Of a DNA stretch of 64,000 bases, positions 27,517 to 35,274 are shown one piece after another. The position numbers and the translations under genes were made by a program. The DNA comes from Bacteroidota bacterium (GTDB taxonomy: Bacteria; Bacteroidota; Bacteroidia; 2-12-FULL-35-15). How positions within the stretch are numbered: the stretch's first letter is position 1; every line of letters begins with the position of its first letter. Under the pieces are notes generated by a model that saw nothing but the letters and a program-made list of their open reading frames with translations, made no database searches and was not told where the DNA came from. The stretch spans positions 124,001 through 188,000 of the forward strand of contig JAQZBR010000006.1 in NCBI GenBank assembly GCA_029237775.1, written 5' to 3'.

Positions 27517-28964
27517 AAGCTCCTGAAGTAATTAAAATTTTACTTGTTGAAGACGATGCCGGAGATCACTTTCTGTTTAAAGAATACCTGAGTGATATTA
27601 AGAATTATTCTTATTCTCTTACATGGGCCAATTCATACGAGCAGGGCGTTGAACTTATTGAGAAACGTGAACACGATATATATTTCTTTGATTACTTGCT
27701 TGGAGCCAAAACGGGCCTCGACCTTGTTCAGGCATGTTTCTCTGATATAATCGATGTTCCTGTGATCATCCTGACAGGGCTTGGTAATCAGGAAGCGGAT
27801 ATGAAAGCAATGGAGCTTGGGGTTTCTGATTATCTCGTAAAAGATGAGATAGACCCTGAAAAGCTTGAAAGAACTATTCGCTATTCTATCGGGCAGAGCA
27901 AGATGCTAAAGAAGCTGAAAGACAGTGAAACCAAATTCCGGAGTATTTTCGAAAATTCACATGATATCATTTATGTTTCTGATAAAAATGGAAATTTGCT
28001 TGATATCAATATGTCTGCAGAAAATTTATTCGGATACACCCATGATGAATTGTTGAAGATGAATACTGCTGATCTTTATGAAAATAAGGAAGACAGGACC
28101 AAATTCATTCAAACAATAAACCAAACGGGGATTTGTTCAAACTTCGAGGCAACTTTAAAAGATAAGCACGGCAATAAGAAATTTTGCACTATTACCGCAA
28201 GCATTCAAAGAAGGGATGATGATGATAATATTTATTATCAGGGAATCATTCATGATATGACACAGCGAAAAAAGGCAGAACATGATCTTATGATAGCTGA
28301 GAAGCTTGCGATTACAGGTAAAATCGCGCGTATCCTTGCGCACGAGGTAAGGAATCCTTTGACAAATATTAATCTTTCAGTTGAACAGCTGGAAGAAGAT
28401 TTGAAAGGAGATGAATTTCAGCCATACTTTGATATTATCAAGCGGAACAGTAAAAGGATCAACGATCTTGTTACTGAGCTTATCGAGAATTCCAAGCCAA
28501 TGGAGCTGAAAGCGAACAAGCTGACACTTCAATCGATCTTACAAAGCACCATTGAACTGGCGCGTGATCGTGCTGAATTGAAAAACATCAAAATACTCAC
28601 AGAATTTCAGGACGATCAGATAGAGATCGATGCGGATGAGTCCAAGCTAAAAATTGCATTGCTGAATATTCTGATGAATGCGATAGAAGCTGTAGAAGCA
28701 AATGCAGGAGAAATCAGTATCAAATACAAATGTGAGAACAAAAAATGTTTGATTTCTATAAAAGATAACGGATGTGGAATAAAAGACGATTATCTCGGAA
28801 AGATCTTTGATCCTTATTTTACAGGGAAATCCACTGGTGTCGGTCTCGGTCTCGCAACGACACGCAGCATTATCAATATGCACAATGGAAAAATTGATGT
28901 GGAAACTCAGGTTGGTAAAGGAACCGTATTCCATATTGAGCTGAACCAACTCATCGCCAATTAA
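27513..28964 (+). CDS. Receiver-PAS-histidine kinase
   Basis: A 483-residue soluble protein with an N-terminal receiver (phospho-acceptor D60 in FFDYLLGAKTG), a PAS domain (about 143-260, FENSHDIIYVSDKNGNLLDI), a HisKA domain with H277 in LAHEVRNPLTNI, and a HATPase domain (KDNGCGIKDDYLGKIFDPYF, GVGLGLATTRSII). The four-base overlap with the sigma-54 activator makes it the probable cognate kinase. The N-terminal receiver lets a further kinase, for example the divergent PAS kinase, control it (inference). Confidence 0.93.
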   Translation: MKAPEVIKILLVEDDAGDHFLFKEYLSDIKNYSYSLTWANSYEQGVELIEKREHDIYFFDYLLGAKTGLDLVQACFSDIIDVPVIILTGLGNQEADMKAMELGVSDYLVKDEIDPEKLERTIRYSIGQSKMLKKLKDSETKFRSIFENSHDIIYVSDKNGNLLDINMSAENLFGYTHDELLKMNTADLYENKEDRTKFIQTINQTGICSNFEATLKDKHGNKKFCTITASIQRRDDDDNIYYQGIIHDMTQRKKAEHDLMIAEKLAITGKIARILAHEVRNPLTNINLSVEQLEEDLKGDEFQPYFDIIKRNSKRINDLVTELIENSKPMELKANKLTLQSILQSTIELARDRAELKNIKILTEFQDDQIEIDADESKLKIALLNILMNAIEAVEANAGEISIKYKCENKKCLISIKDNGCGIKDDYLGKIFDPYFTGKSTGVGLGLATTRSIINMHNGKIDVETQVGKGTVFHIELNQLIAN

Positions 28965-28973
28965 ACCTCTTTC

Positions 28974-28988
28974 AGGCATACAATTTTA
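28974..28988 (+). promoter_or_regulatory. GGCAT-type motif, site 2 (SDR-Ku operon)
   Basis: AGGCATACAATTTTA lies with its first G 41 bases before the SDR start codon. It fits the consensus with TA at positions 13-14 and overlaps the left arm of the inverted repeat at 28976-29019. Confidence 0.55.
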
Positions 28989-29019
28989 ATGTTAATTAAA
29001 TAACATTGAAATTGTATGC
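28976..29019 (+). repeat. 19-base inverted repeat covering the SDR start codon
   Basis: Arms 28976-28994 and 29001-29019 pair over 19 positions with one G-T pair and a six-base loop. The right arm includes the ATG at 29016. As RNA the stem would hide the start codon; as DNA it is a dyad that could bind a regulator. There is no T-run after it, so it is not a normal terminator. Confidence 0.85.
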
Positions 29020-29882
29020 AAAAATCAAATCCCAAAAAGAAAATTTTTCCTGCTCAACCGCAGAATAGGCCCGGCCTCGAATTCAAAATGAAGCCGGAGC
29101 CGGTGTATGACGATCTGTCGCCTGGGGCGAACAAGCTGGCGAATAAGAAATGCGTTATCACCGGAGGCGACAGTGGTATAGGTCGCGCAGTCGCCATCGC
29201 CTATGCGAAGGAAGGTGCTGATGTGGCGATAATATATTTGAGCGAGGACAAGGATGCTGAAGAAACAGCAGAGGTTATCAGGGAAAAGTACAAGCGAGAG
29301 TGTTTATTAATTCCTGCAGATATTTCAAAAGAGGCTGCATGCAAAACTGCGGTTTCAAAGATCACCCGTAAGTTCAAGCACATAGATGTACTCGTAAATA
29401 ATGCCGGAGTACATTATCCCGAAGAAAGTATTACTGAAATCACAACCGCGAATCTCCAAAAGACTTTTGCGGTAAATGTGTATTCGATCTTCTGGTTAGT
29501 GAAGGCGTGCCTGCCATATTTTAAAAAAGGTGGTTGTATCATTAATACTTCTTCAGTAACAGCTTATCGCGGAAGCGCGAATTTGCTTGATTATAGCGCC
29601 ACCAAAGGAGCAATCGTATCATTAACAAGAAGTTTATCAGCCAATTTGATCAGTAAAGGTATACGAGTGAACGGAGTCGCACCGGGTCCGATCTGGACAC
29701 CTTTGATCCCATCAAGTTTTGAAAGTAAAAAGGTTACATCATTCGGGACAGAAACGCCAATGAAACGTCCGGGGCAGCCTGTTGAGGTTGCTCCTTCGTA
29801 TGTGTTTCTTGCCAGTGATGATTCTAAATATATAACAGGTCAGTTTATTCATCCTAATGGAGGGGAAATAGTAAATGGTTAA
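29016..29882 (+). CDS. SDR family oxidoreductase (YghA/glucose-dehydrogenase-like)
   Basis: A 288-residue classical short-chain dehydrogenase with a long N-terminal extension of about 45 residues, as in YghA-like stress-associated members. The cofactor motif ITGGDSGIGRAVAIAYAKEG, the NNAG motif (VLVNNAGVHYP), the catalytic Ser in INTSSVTAYRG and YSATKGA (YxxxK) are complete. The substrate is unknown. It heads an operon with an unknown gene and Ku; its last eight bases overlap the next gene. The start codon lies inside a 19-base hairpin. Confidence 0.9.
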   Translation: MQKSNPKKKIFPAQPQNRPGLEFKMKPEPVYDDLSPGANKLANKKCVITGGDSGIGRAVAIAYAKEGADVAIIYLSEDKDAEETAEVIREKYKRECLLIPADISKEAACKTAVSKITRKFKHIDVLVNNAGVHYPEESITEITTANLQKTFAVNVYSIFWLVKACLPYFKKGGCIINTSSVTAYRGSANLLDYSATKGAIVSLTRSLSANLISKGIRVNGVAPGPIWTPLIPSSFESKKVTSFGTETPMKRPGQPVEVAPSYVFLASDDSKYITGQFIHPNGGEIVNG

Positions 29883-30261
29883 CATAAAAAAATTATACGG
29901 CATGGATACGGACTCAAGCGAGTTCGTTAAAAATGAATTAGAAGGGAAGCTTACGATCAGGCTTAATCCCGGAAAAACATTGGATGAGTTTTGTGAAAAG
30001 CATTTCGATAATTATAACAGTGATCAGTTTGAAGCTGTTGCGATTCGTGTTTATTACGGTAAAGAAACAGTGGTCACACTTTATGCGCTTGATAAAGTAA
30101 GACAGGAAGGGACAAATTATAACATCAATAAGATCCCGGTAAAAAAATTCAAGACCAGCACTTTCGGATTGACAGAGCTTTTAATGTTCGTTCAGGAATT
30201 TAATTTCACCATCAGTACAAGGAATTTTCCTCTGGAAGACATGGAAGTAATAAACAAATAA
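29875..30261 (+). CDS. Protein of unknown function between SDR and Ku genes
   Basis: A 128-residue soluble protein with mixed alpha/beta character and no signal peptide, membrane segment or Cys motif. Recognisable stretches are [19 protein letters not shown] and a C-terminal [19 protein letters not shown]. It overlaps the SDR gene by eight bases and ends 11 bases before Ku, so all three are one operon. I do not recognise a family. A link to stress or DNA repair is only by position. Confidence 0.75.
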   Translation: MVNIKKLYGMDTDSSEFVKNELEGKLTIRLNPGKTLDEFCEKHFDNYNSDQFEAVAIRVYYGKETVVTLYALDKVRQEGTNYNINKIPVKKFKTSTFGLTELLMFVQEFNFTISTRNFPLEDMEVINK

Positions 30262-30272
30262 AATTACAGCTT

Positions 30273-31049
30273 ATGAGAGCAATGTGGACGGGAGCTATAA
30301 GCTTCGGGTTGATAAATATTCCGGTCAGATTATTTTCTGCTGTTCAAAGCAGCACTCTGAACCTGGATATGCTGGATAAGAGAGATCACTCCAATATTAA
30401 GTTTAAACGGGTAAATGAAAATACCGGAAAAGCGGTCCCATATGAAAATATTGTAAAGGGGTACCTGATGGATGATCAATATGTTGTTTTAGACAAAGAG
30501 GATTTTGAGAATGCCGATGCTGCTAAAACAAAAACAATTGAGATCATAAATTTTGTAAAGGAGAGCGAGATAGACAGCATATATTATGAGCAGCCGTATT
30601 TTCTGGAACCACAGAAGAGTGGATTGAAAGCATATACGCTGTTACGTGAAGCGCTCGCTGCATCAAAAAAAGTTGGAGTAACAACCTTTGTGCTGCGGAA
30701 TAAAGAGGCGCTTGCTATTCTTAAGCCTTATGGAAATGTCATAATGCTTAACAGGCTTCGTTTCGAAGAAGAGATCCGCGATCCTAAAGAGCTGGATGTT
30801 CCTGCTACAACAAAAACGAATGCAAAGGAGCAGGCAATGGCCACAAAGCTGATTGATTCACTCACAGAGAAATTCAGTATAGCGAAGTACAAAGATACTT
30901 ACACCGAAAAATTATTGAAAACGATTAAAGAGAAAGCAAAAGGAAAAACTGCGAAGAAAGTTCATAAGATGAAAGTGGTGCATACCAAATCAGATGACCT
31001 TATGGATATGTTAAAAGCCAGTCTCCAGGGAAGAAAGAAGGCTTCGTAG
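30273..31049 (+). CDS. ku: Ku protein (bacterial non-homologous end joining)
   Basis: A 258-residue bacterial Ku. It begins with the conserved [20 protein letters not shown] and carries the family segments in order, including [21 protein letters not shown] in parts and the LRPYG-like [15 protein letters not shown]. The C-terminus is Lys-rich, typical of the DNA-binding tail. Ku homodimers bind DNA ends and recruit LigD. No ligase D gene is in the window. Third gene of the SDR operon. The stop codon overlaps the GGCAT-type site serving the next gene. Confidence 0.93.
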   Translation: MRAMWTGAISFGLINIPVRLFSAVQSSTLNLDMLDKRDHSNIKFKRVNENTGKAVPYENIVKGYLMDDQYVVLDKEDFENADAAKTKTIEIINFVKESEIDSIYYEQPYFLEPQKSGLKAYTLLREALAASKKVGVTTFVLRNKEALAILKPYGNVIMLNRLRFEEEIRDPKELDVPATTKTNAKEQAMATKLIDSLTEKFSIAKYKDTYTEKLLKTIKEKAKGKTAKKVHKMKVVHTKSDDLMDMLKASLQGRKKAS

Positions 31050-31062
31050 GCATGAATATTTC
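31048..31062 (+). promoter_or_regulatory. GGCAT-type motif, site 3
   Basis: AGGCATGAATATTTC begins inside the Ku stop codon; first G is 49 bases before the ATG at 31098. Closely resembles the site before the YtxH gene. Confidence 0.5.
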
Positions 31063-31097
31063 TTGAAATTATCAAGTACAATTTAAATTGACTCGAT

Positions 31098-31352
31098 ATG
31101 AAAACGATAAACAGATTTGAGGACAGGATTACGTATCCAAGTCCGAATGAACCGGGAGGCCGTCCGGGCCGCCAGGATAAGTCAGAAAAAGAACGTGTGG
31201 AAGAGGATGAGGACGATCCCATGTTTGATGACAGTGACGAAGCATTCGAGAATTTCGATGATGAAGACGATGAAGATGCTTATGAGATCAATGATAAACA
31301 CAAACGATCGGATCGTGCTGAAATATATGATTATATGAACGCTTCACTTTAA
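31098..31352 (+). CDS. Small acidic disordered protein
   Basis: An 84-residue protein with no signal peptide. The N-terminal third is basic and Pro/Gly-rich (YPSPNEPGGRPGRQ). The middle is an almost continuous run of Asp and Glu (about residues 34-64), so the protein should be largely unstructured. No known domain is seen. It follows Ku by 48 bases, has its own GGCAT-type site and is closed by a strong terminator. Such acidic proteins can mimic DNA or bind basic partners; that is speculation here. Confidence 0.7.
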   Translation: MKTINRFEDRITYPSPNEPGGRPGRQDKSEKERVEEDEDDPMFDDSDEAFENFDDEDDEDAYEINDKHKRSDRAEIYDYMNASL

Positions 31353-31357
31353 TTCAA

Positions 31358-31384
31358 AACGGATACTATCAGTATCCGTTTTTT
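31358..31384 (+). terminator. Terminator after the acidic-protein gene
   Basis: Ten-base arms AACGGATACT and AGTATCCGTT with a three-base loop, followed by TTTTATT. Confidence 0.92.
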
Positions 31385-31388
31385 ATTG

Positions 31389-31403
31389 AGGTATGTTTTT
31401 TGA
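31389..31403 (+). promoter_or_regulatory. GGCAT-type motif, site 4 (GGTAT variant)
   Basis: AGGTATGTTTTTTGA, first G 44 bases before the ATG at 31434. Nearly the same as the variant before the gene at 58987. Confidence 0.45.
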
Positions 31404-31433
31404 ATGTTAGAATTATATTTAATAACTAAAATC

Positions 31434-31685
31434 ATGAAAAAGAACATAATTTTTATTTCTCTGTTTTTTATGTCTATTGCAGGGGTGGCACAGGTAAATA
31501 AAAAGGATACTGTATTTACTGACAGTACGCATATTGAAAAGATAAAGAAGATGCCTATGGATACGGTGCAGCCTCATACTATGCCTGTAAAACCGGTTTT
31601 GCCGGAACAGCAAAAAGATAAGAAAAGGAACAGCAATGATCCTATAACGCCATCAGGTGGAAATAATAAAAAGCCTAAAAAATAG
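31434..31685 (+). CDS. Small exported protein of unknown function
   Basis: An 83-residue protein counted from the ATG at 31434; an in-frame ATG at 31404 lies just after the GGTAT site and would add ten residues ahead of the signal peptide, so I reject it. The signal peptide is MKKNIIFISLFFMSIAGVAQ. The mature part is short, Lys- and Pro-rich and probably unstructured, with a Thr/Asp-rich start. No family is recognised. A bidirectional terminator follows. Confidence 0.6.
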   Translation: MKKNIIFISLFFMSIAGVAQVNKKDTVFTDSTHIEKIKKMPMDTVQPHTMPVKPVLPEQQKDKKRNSNDPITPSGGNNKKPKK

Positions 31686-31697
31686 AAGCTTTCAATC

Positions 31698-31736
31698 AAA
31701 AAAAAACCTCTTCATTTTGAAGAGGTTTTTTTAATG
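31698..31736. terminator. Bidirectional terminator between convergent genes
   Basis: AAAAAACCTCTTCA pairs with TGAAGAGGTTTTTT around a TTT loop. A-run and T-run on either side let it serve both the plus gene ending at 31685 and the minus gene ending at 31749. Confidence 0.93.
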
Positions 31737-31748
31737 TTTGTACACATT

Positions 31749-32201
31749 CTATTTTGAAGAGTCACGCAACATCTTAATTTGATCGTGTGACTTTTGAAGA
31801 TTTGTTCTCTGACGCGTAATGATGTTTCTGCATTCTCCCATCAGTTCATCTGATTTTAATACATCATCATAAGTTTCAAGGGCAGCATCTTCTCCGAATT
31901 CGCATGAAGAGATAATAGCTTTTCTATCTTTGCCTGTTAAAGCAGCTTTGATGTCCATCCATGCTCTGTAAACTTTTCCGGATGTAGTAGTGCCTTCAGC
32001 AGGACTTCCTCCCTGGTTTACAACTTCACGAACTAACTCGTTTTTAAACTGGCGGCTTTCGTCAGCCATGTGAGTGAATAGAGATTTTAACTGAGGATCT
32101 TCAGTCTCTTTTGCTGCTCTTTCATAGCCTTCAATACGGTCATGATTAATAATGATAAGGTCGTTTATCAATGTTACGGTTTTGTTGCTTGTAGTTTCCA
32201 T
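31749..32201 (-). CDS. PA2169-type four-helix-bundle protein (DUF2383)
   Basis: A 150-residue cytosolic protein of the ferritin-like DUF2383/PA2169 family. The opening TLINDLIIINHDRIEGYERAA and the later REVVNQGGSPAEG and CEFGEDAALETYDDVL segments match the family. Such proteins are often induced by stress; no metal-binding function is established. The upstream region lacks a convincing GGCAT-type site, although TTGCCAATAAACTTTTA at about the right place resembles a decayed copy. Confidence 0.85.
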   Translation of the reverse strand: METTSNKTVTLINDLIIINHDRIEGYERAAKETEDPQLKSLFTHMADESRQFKNELVREVVNQGGSPAEGTTTSGKVYRAWMDIKAALTGKDRKAIISSCEFGEDAALETYDDVLKSDELMGECRNIITRQRTNLQKSHDQIKMLRDSSK

Positions 32202-32270
32202 TTTGTCTTTTTTGGTGTTAGGGTTTAATTATTATAAGGTTTACTATAAAAGTTTATTGGCAATACTTAC

Positions 32271-32918
32271 CTATTTTTTCATGTCTTTGATCACTGTATG
32301 ATCTTTGTCTTTATTCTTTCCTTCTTTTTCTTTGTATTTGTCGCGACAAACCATTGATCGGTCCAGATTAGTTCTCAATTGAGTCAGCATTTTATTTGCA
32401 AAGGTTTTGATCTCGTAATCTTCGCTGTCTTCAGCGGCTTTTTGAAACTTGTCAATCGCGTCCTCGTGAATGTCAACCATCATAGCTGTATATTCCTGAT
32501 CAAACTTTGTGTCACGCTTGTCAATGATCTTCTCTGTTGAAGTTTCTATGTTTTTAGTAGCTGCATCAGGAAGAGTAACCATTTTCTTAGTTGCAAGCGC
32601 CTGGATTTCCTTCAAGCATTTTTCATGATCTTCTTTTAAGAATTTTGCTAGTTCTTTAACATCAGCTGCATGTGCCTGCGTATCAGCCATTGCACTTAAA
32701 TGAATTTCTTTCATGTTGATCTCTGCAGCGTCCACAAGAAATTGTGCTTCTTTCTCTTTTACTTTATCAAATTTTGCATCATTGTGCTCTTCAGCTACGT
32801 CCTTAGGATCATCGCTTGTATTCGTGTCCTTTCCAGCCTCATTACAAGAAGTAAAAACCAATCCGGAAAAGAAAATTCCTGCTGAAATAAAAAGAATTTT
32901 GTTGATGTTATTTTTCAT
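32271..32918 (-). CDS. DUF4142 lipoprotein
   Basis: A 215-residue lipoprotein; lipobox VFTSC with Cys25. The mature protein is acidic and helical, with the DUF4142 pattern (LVDAAEINMKEIHLSAMADTQ, LAKFLKEDHEKCLKEI) and a charged Lys/Asp tail. It is placed in the periplasm or outer membrane. It is the second DUF4142 protein in the window and, like the first, has a GGCAT-type site upstream. Molecular role unknown. Confidence 0.88.
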   Translation of the reverse strand: MKNNINKILFISAGIFFSGLVFTSCNEAGKDTNTSDDPKDVAEEHNDAKFDKVKEKEAQFLVDAAEINMKEIHLSAMADTQAHAADVKELAKFLKEDHEKCLKEIQALATKKMVTLPDAATKNIETSTEKIIDKRDTKFDQEYTAMMVDIHEDAIDKFQKAAEDSEDYEIKTFANKMLTQLRTNLDRSMVCRDKYKEKEGKNKDKDHTVIKDMKK

Positions 32919-32950
32919 AGTTTTTAATGATTTTAGATTGTACAGAATAT

Positions 32951-32965
32951 TATAATTTTATGCCA
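32951..32965 (-). promoter_or_regulatory. GGCAT-type motif, site 5
   Basis: Minus strand TGGCATAAAATTATA, first G 46 bases before the DUF4142 start, and preceded by AGGA as at the lmo0937 site. Confidence 0.55.
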
Positions 32966-32967
32966 TC

Positions 32968-35274
32968 CTAAAAAGGGTATCCAATTGCCACATTTAGTAT
33001 TAAGTTCTCACTTCTCCAGGATGGATTGCCAAAGCTGATCTGATCAGTTACCCATCTGTGGCCTTCTTCCAGCCAAGGCTTTCTAAGTGGCGTTGCAAGG
33101 TCAAACCTTAGTACGAAAAAATTAAGATCAAGACGTAATCCAATTCCTGCCCCAACGGCAATTTCACTGTGGAATTTTGAAACCGAAAATGCCGGTACCT
33201 GATTGGCCGGATTAGCCTTTGTGAGCCAAATGTTCCCCGCATCCACGAAGAGTGCGCCTTTAAGGAACTTAATAATATTATACCTGTACTCAATATTACT
33301 TTCAATTTTTATATCGCCACCCATTTCAAGAAATGAATTGCGGTCTTCTGTGGTTTTTTTATATGTTCCAGGTCCTACGGAATTAATTCGAAATGCGCGG
33401 ATACTATTAGGACCGCCACTAAAGAATTGCTTTACATATGGCAATGTTGAAGAGTTGCCATACGGCTTTCCTAATCCTCCATACAATCTGAAAACAAGTT
33501 TGTTCTTGTCTCTGAAATTAACGTACGATCTACCATCAACTGTAAGCCTTGTAAATTGCGAATAAACAGAACCAATCACTTTACCCTGATTATCAGGCGA
33601 GATCTTTTCTCCTCCAATTGCCCTTGCCAGTGAAAAAGTGTTTCCTGCAATTTCGGAGGAGCCGAAAAAATAGTACTGTACTTTTTTATTAGGTAATACC
33701 TGTTCATTGTAGGTGTATGAATACATTCCACCCGCAATAAATTGTTCTTCATAGCTTTTTCTTAAAAAAGGATTGGAAACTAAAAGCTCTTCGAACTCAG
33801 CAGACTTGTTCCTTACGGTGGTGAAATTCACATTGACCGGGTTTAATTCATGTTCTTTTCTGATATCTTCTTTCCATTTAAATCCATAAACAAATTGAAA
33901 TGTTCGCAGATCAAAATAATTCACTCTCTTAAGATAATTATAGCCAATTGAAAACCTTGTTTTAGGAATGTACATGCTGTTCGTTTTCCGTACGGGGAAA
34001 GGAGTGACGAACCGTGGCACGTAGATCTCTACCTGAGGATTAATTGAGTAGGAATAAAGATTTTTATATTTACCACTGATCTGTGTTTCAATCGAACCCG
34101 CAAGATTCAGATTCAGTAATTCGGCACCATTAAAAGTGTTTCTGTTCAGGTAGCTGAGATTTAAGCGAGGGCCGGTAAAATTATTCGACTTAGTTACAAG
34201 ATCAACTTCGCTTCTGAATGTCCTTTTCGGCATGGAGGTTAGAAGCACCTTTACGTCAAGATAATCGGGAGCGGTCGTATCACTGTCACTTATATTTACC
34301 CTGACAAATTTGAAATTACCCATAGACATCAGTCGGTTAAGGGTAATGTTGTGATTCTTCCGGGTGTATAATTCATGTTTCTTCAGATAGACAGATCTAA
34401 GTAAGACTTTCGGTCTTATTCTCATGCGTTTTCCTAAGAAGTGTACATTTTCATATTTTAGAGTGTCTTTAATTACACTGTCGGCACGTGCAGTGAGTGA
34501 ATAATCCGGCTGAATATATACATTGTTGATCCTATACTTTCTTAATGCTTTTTCAGGTGTGTCATTTTTTACAGAGAGCTTAAGAGAAACAGTTCTGTCT
34601 GTTTCATTTGTGTCGGCATTAAATAGTAAGTAATCGGGACTGAAATAATAATAACCGTTGTCTTTTAATATTGCATCAAGTCGAACCCGCTCCATTTTTA
34701 ATCCTTCCAGGTTATATTCATCACCGATCTTTATGCTTGCCTTCTCTTCCGTTTCAGAGATCACTGTTTCCACACCGGAATTCTTTGCCGGAAATCTTAT
34801 TTCACTTAATGTGTATTGTTTATGGATCCGGCAAGTATAAATAACTTTACCTGTTTTCTTTTTCTCTTCGATCCTATATTCCGTTATTCCTTTGAAGATG
34901 CCAATATTAAAGAGTTTCGCATCGATGTATTCGGTTGTCGCGCCCGGTTTGATATTGCTTAAAAGCACCGGTGCTTCCCCTTTCTTTTTCATCCATTTTT
35001 TGATCTTGCTTTTGGGTTCTTCACCTGCAGCCATATAAAGCCACAGCTTTGGCCTCATTCCCAGAAAGCTTTTGTTTGGTTTCGGCCGCACCGCACTTTC
35101 TGCTGCTGCTTTAATTGCCTTTCTGTTTTTTATTTTCTTGTCGGGAGATTCGAGTTTAATATCTGCACCGGTGTACAACTTTTCTCCTTTAGGAAGGTTT
35201 TTAGTTCCACTGCAGGAAGCAATGAACCAGCATGCCAGGAGAATAAGGCATCTATTTATTACTGTTCTCTGCAT
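32968..35274 (-). CDS. TamA/BamA-type outer-membrane lipoprotein (TamL)
   Basis: A 768-residue Omp85-family protein. The signal ends in a lipobox (FIASC, Cys21), as in the lipoprotein TamA variant of Bacteroidota called TamL. POTRA-like repeats fill about 30-330 and a 16-strand-type barrel the rest, with GGPNSIRAFRINSVGPG (the FRGF-like loop) and a final strand ending in AIGYPF. It would work with TamB to move lipids or proteins to the outer membrane. Its start lies 23 bases inside the end of tamB, so the pair is co-translated. Confidence 0.9.
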   Translation of the reverse strand: MQRTVINRCLILLACWFIASCSGTKNLPKGEKLYTGADIKLESPDKKIKNRKAIKAAAESAVRPKPNKSFLGMRPKLWLYMAAGEEPKSKIKKWMKKKGEAPVLLSNIKPGATTEYIDAKLFNIGIFKGITEYRIEEKKKTGKVIYTCRIHKQYTLSEIRFPAKNSGVETVISETEEKASIKIGDEYNLEGLKMERVRLDAILKDNGYYYFSPDYLLFNADTNETDRTVSLKLSVKNDTPEKALRKYRINNVYIQPDYSLTARADSVIKDTLKYENVHFLGKRMRIRPKVLLRSVYLKKHELYTRKNHNITLNRLMSMGNFKFVRVNISDSDTTAPDYLDVKVLLTSMPKRTFRSEVDLVTKSNNFTGPRLNLSYLNRNTFNGAELLNLNLAGSIETQISGKYKNLYSYSINPQVEIYVPRFVTPFPVRKTNSMYIPKTRFSIGYNYLKRVNYFDLRTFQFVYGFKWKEDIRKEHELNPVNVNFTTVRNKSAEFEELLVSNPFLRKSYEEQFIAGGMYSYTYNEQVLPNKKVQYYFFGSSEIAGNTFSLARAIGGEKISPDNQGKVIGSVYSQFTRLTVDGRSYVNFRDKNKLVFRLYGGLGKPYGNSSTLPYVKQFFSGGPNSIRAFRINSVGPGTYKKTTEDRNSFLEMGGDIKIESNIEYRYNIIKFLKGALFVDAGNIWLTKANPANQVPAFSVSKFHSEIAVGAGIGLRLDLNFFVLRFDLATPLRKPWLEEGHRWVTDQISFGNPSWRSENLILNVAIGYPF

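Noticed and set aside
32245-32271. GGCAT-type site before the DUF2383 gene
   Set aside because: Only a TTGCCAATAAACTTTTA sequence is present, with a changed GG and an extra base; at most a decayed copy.
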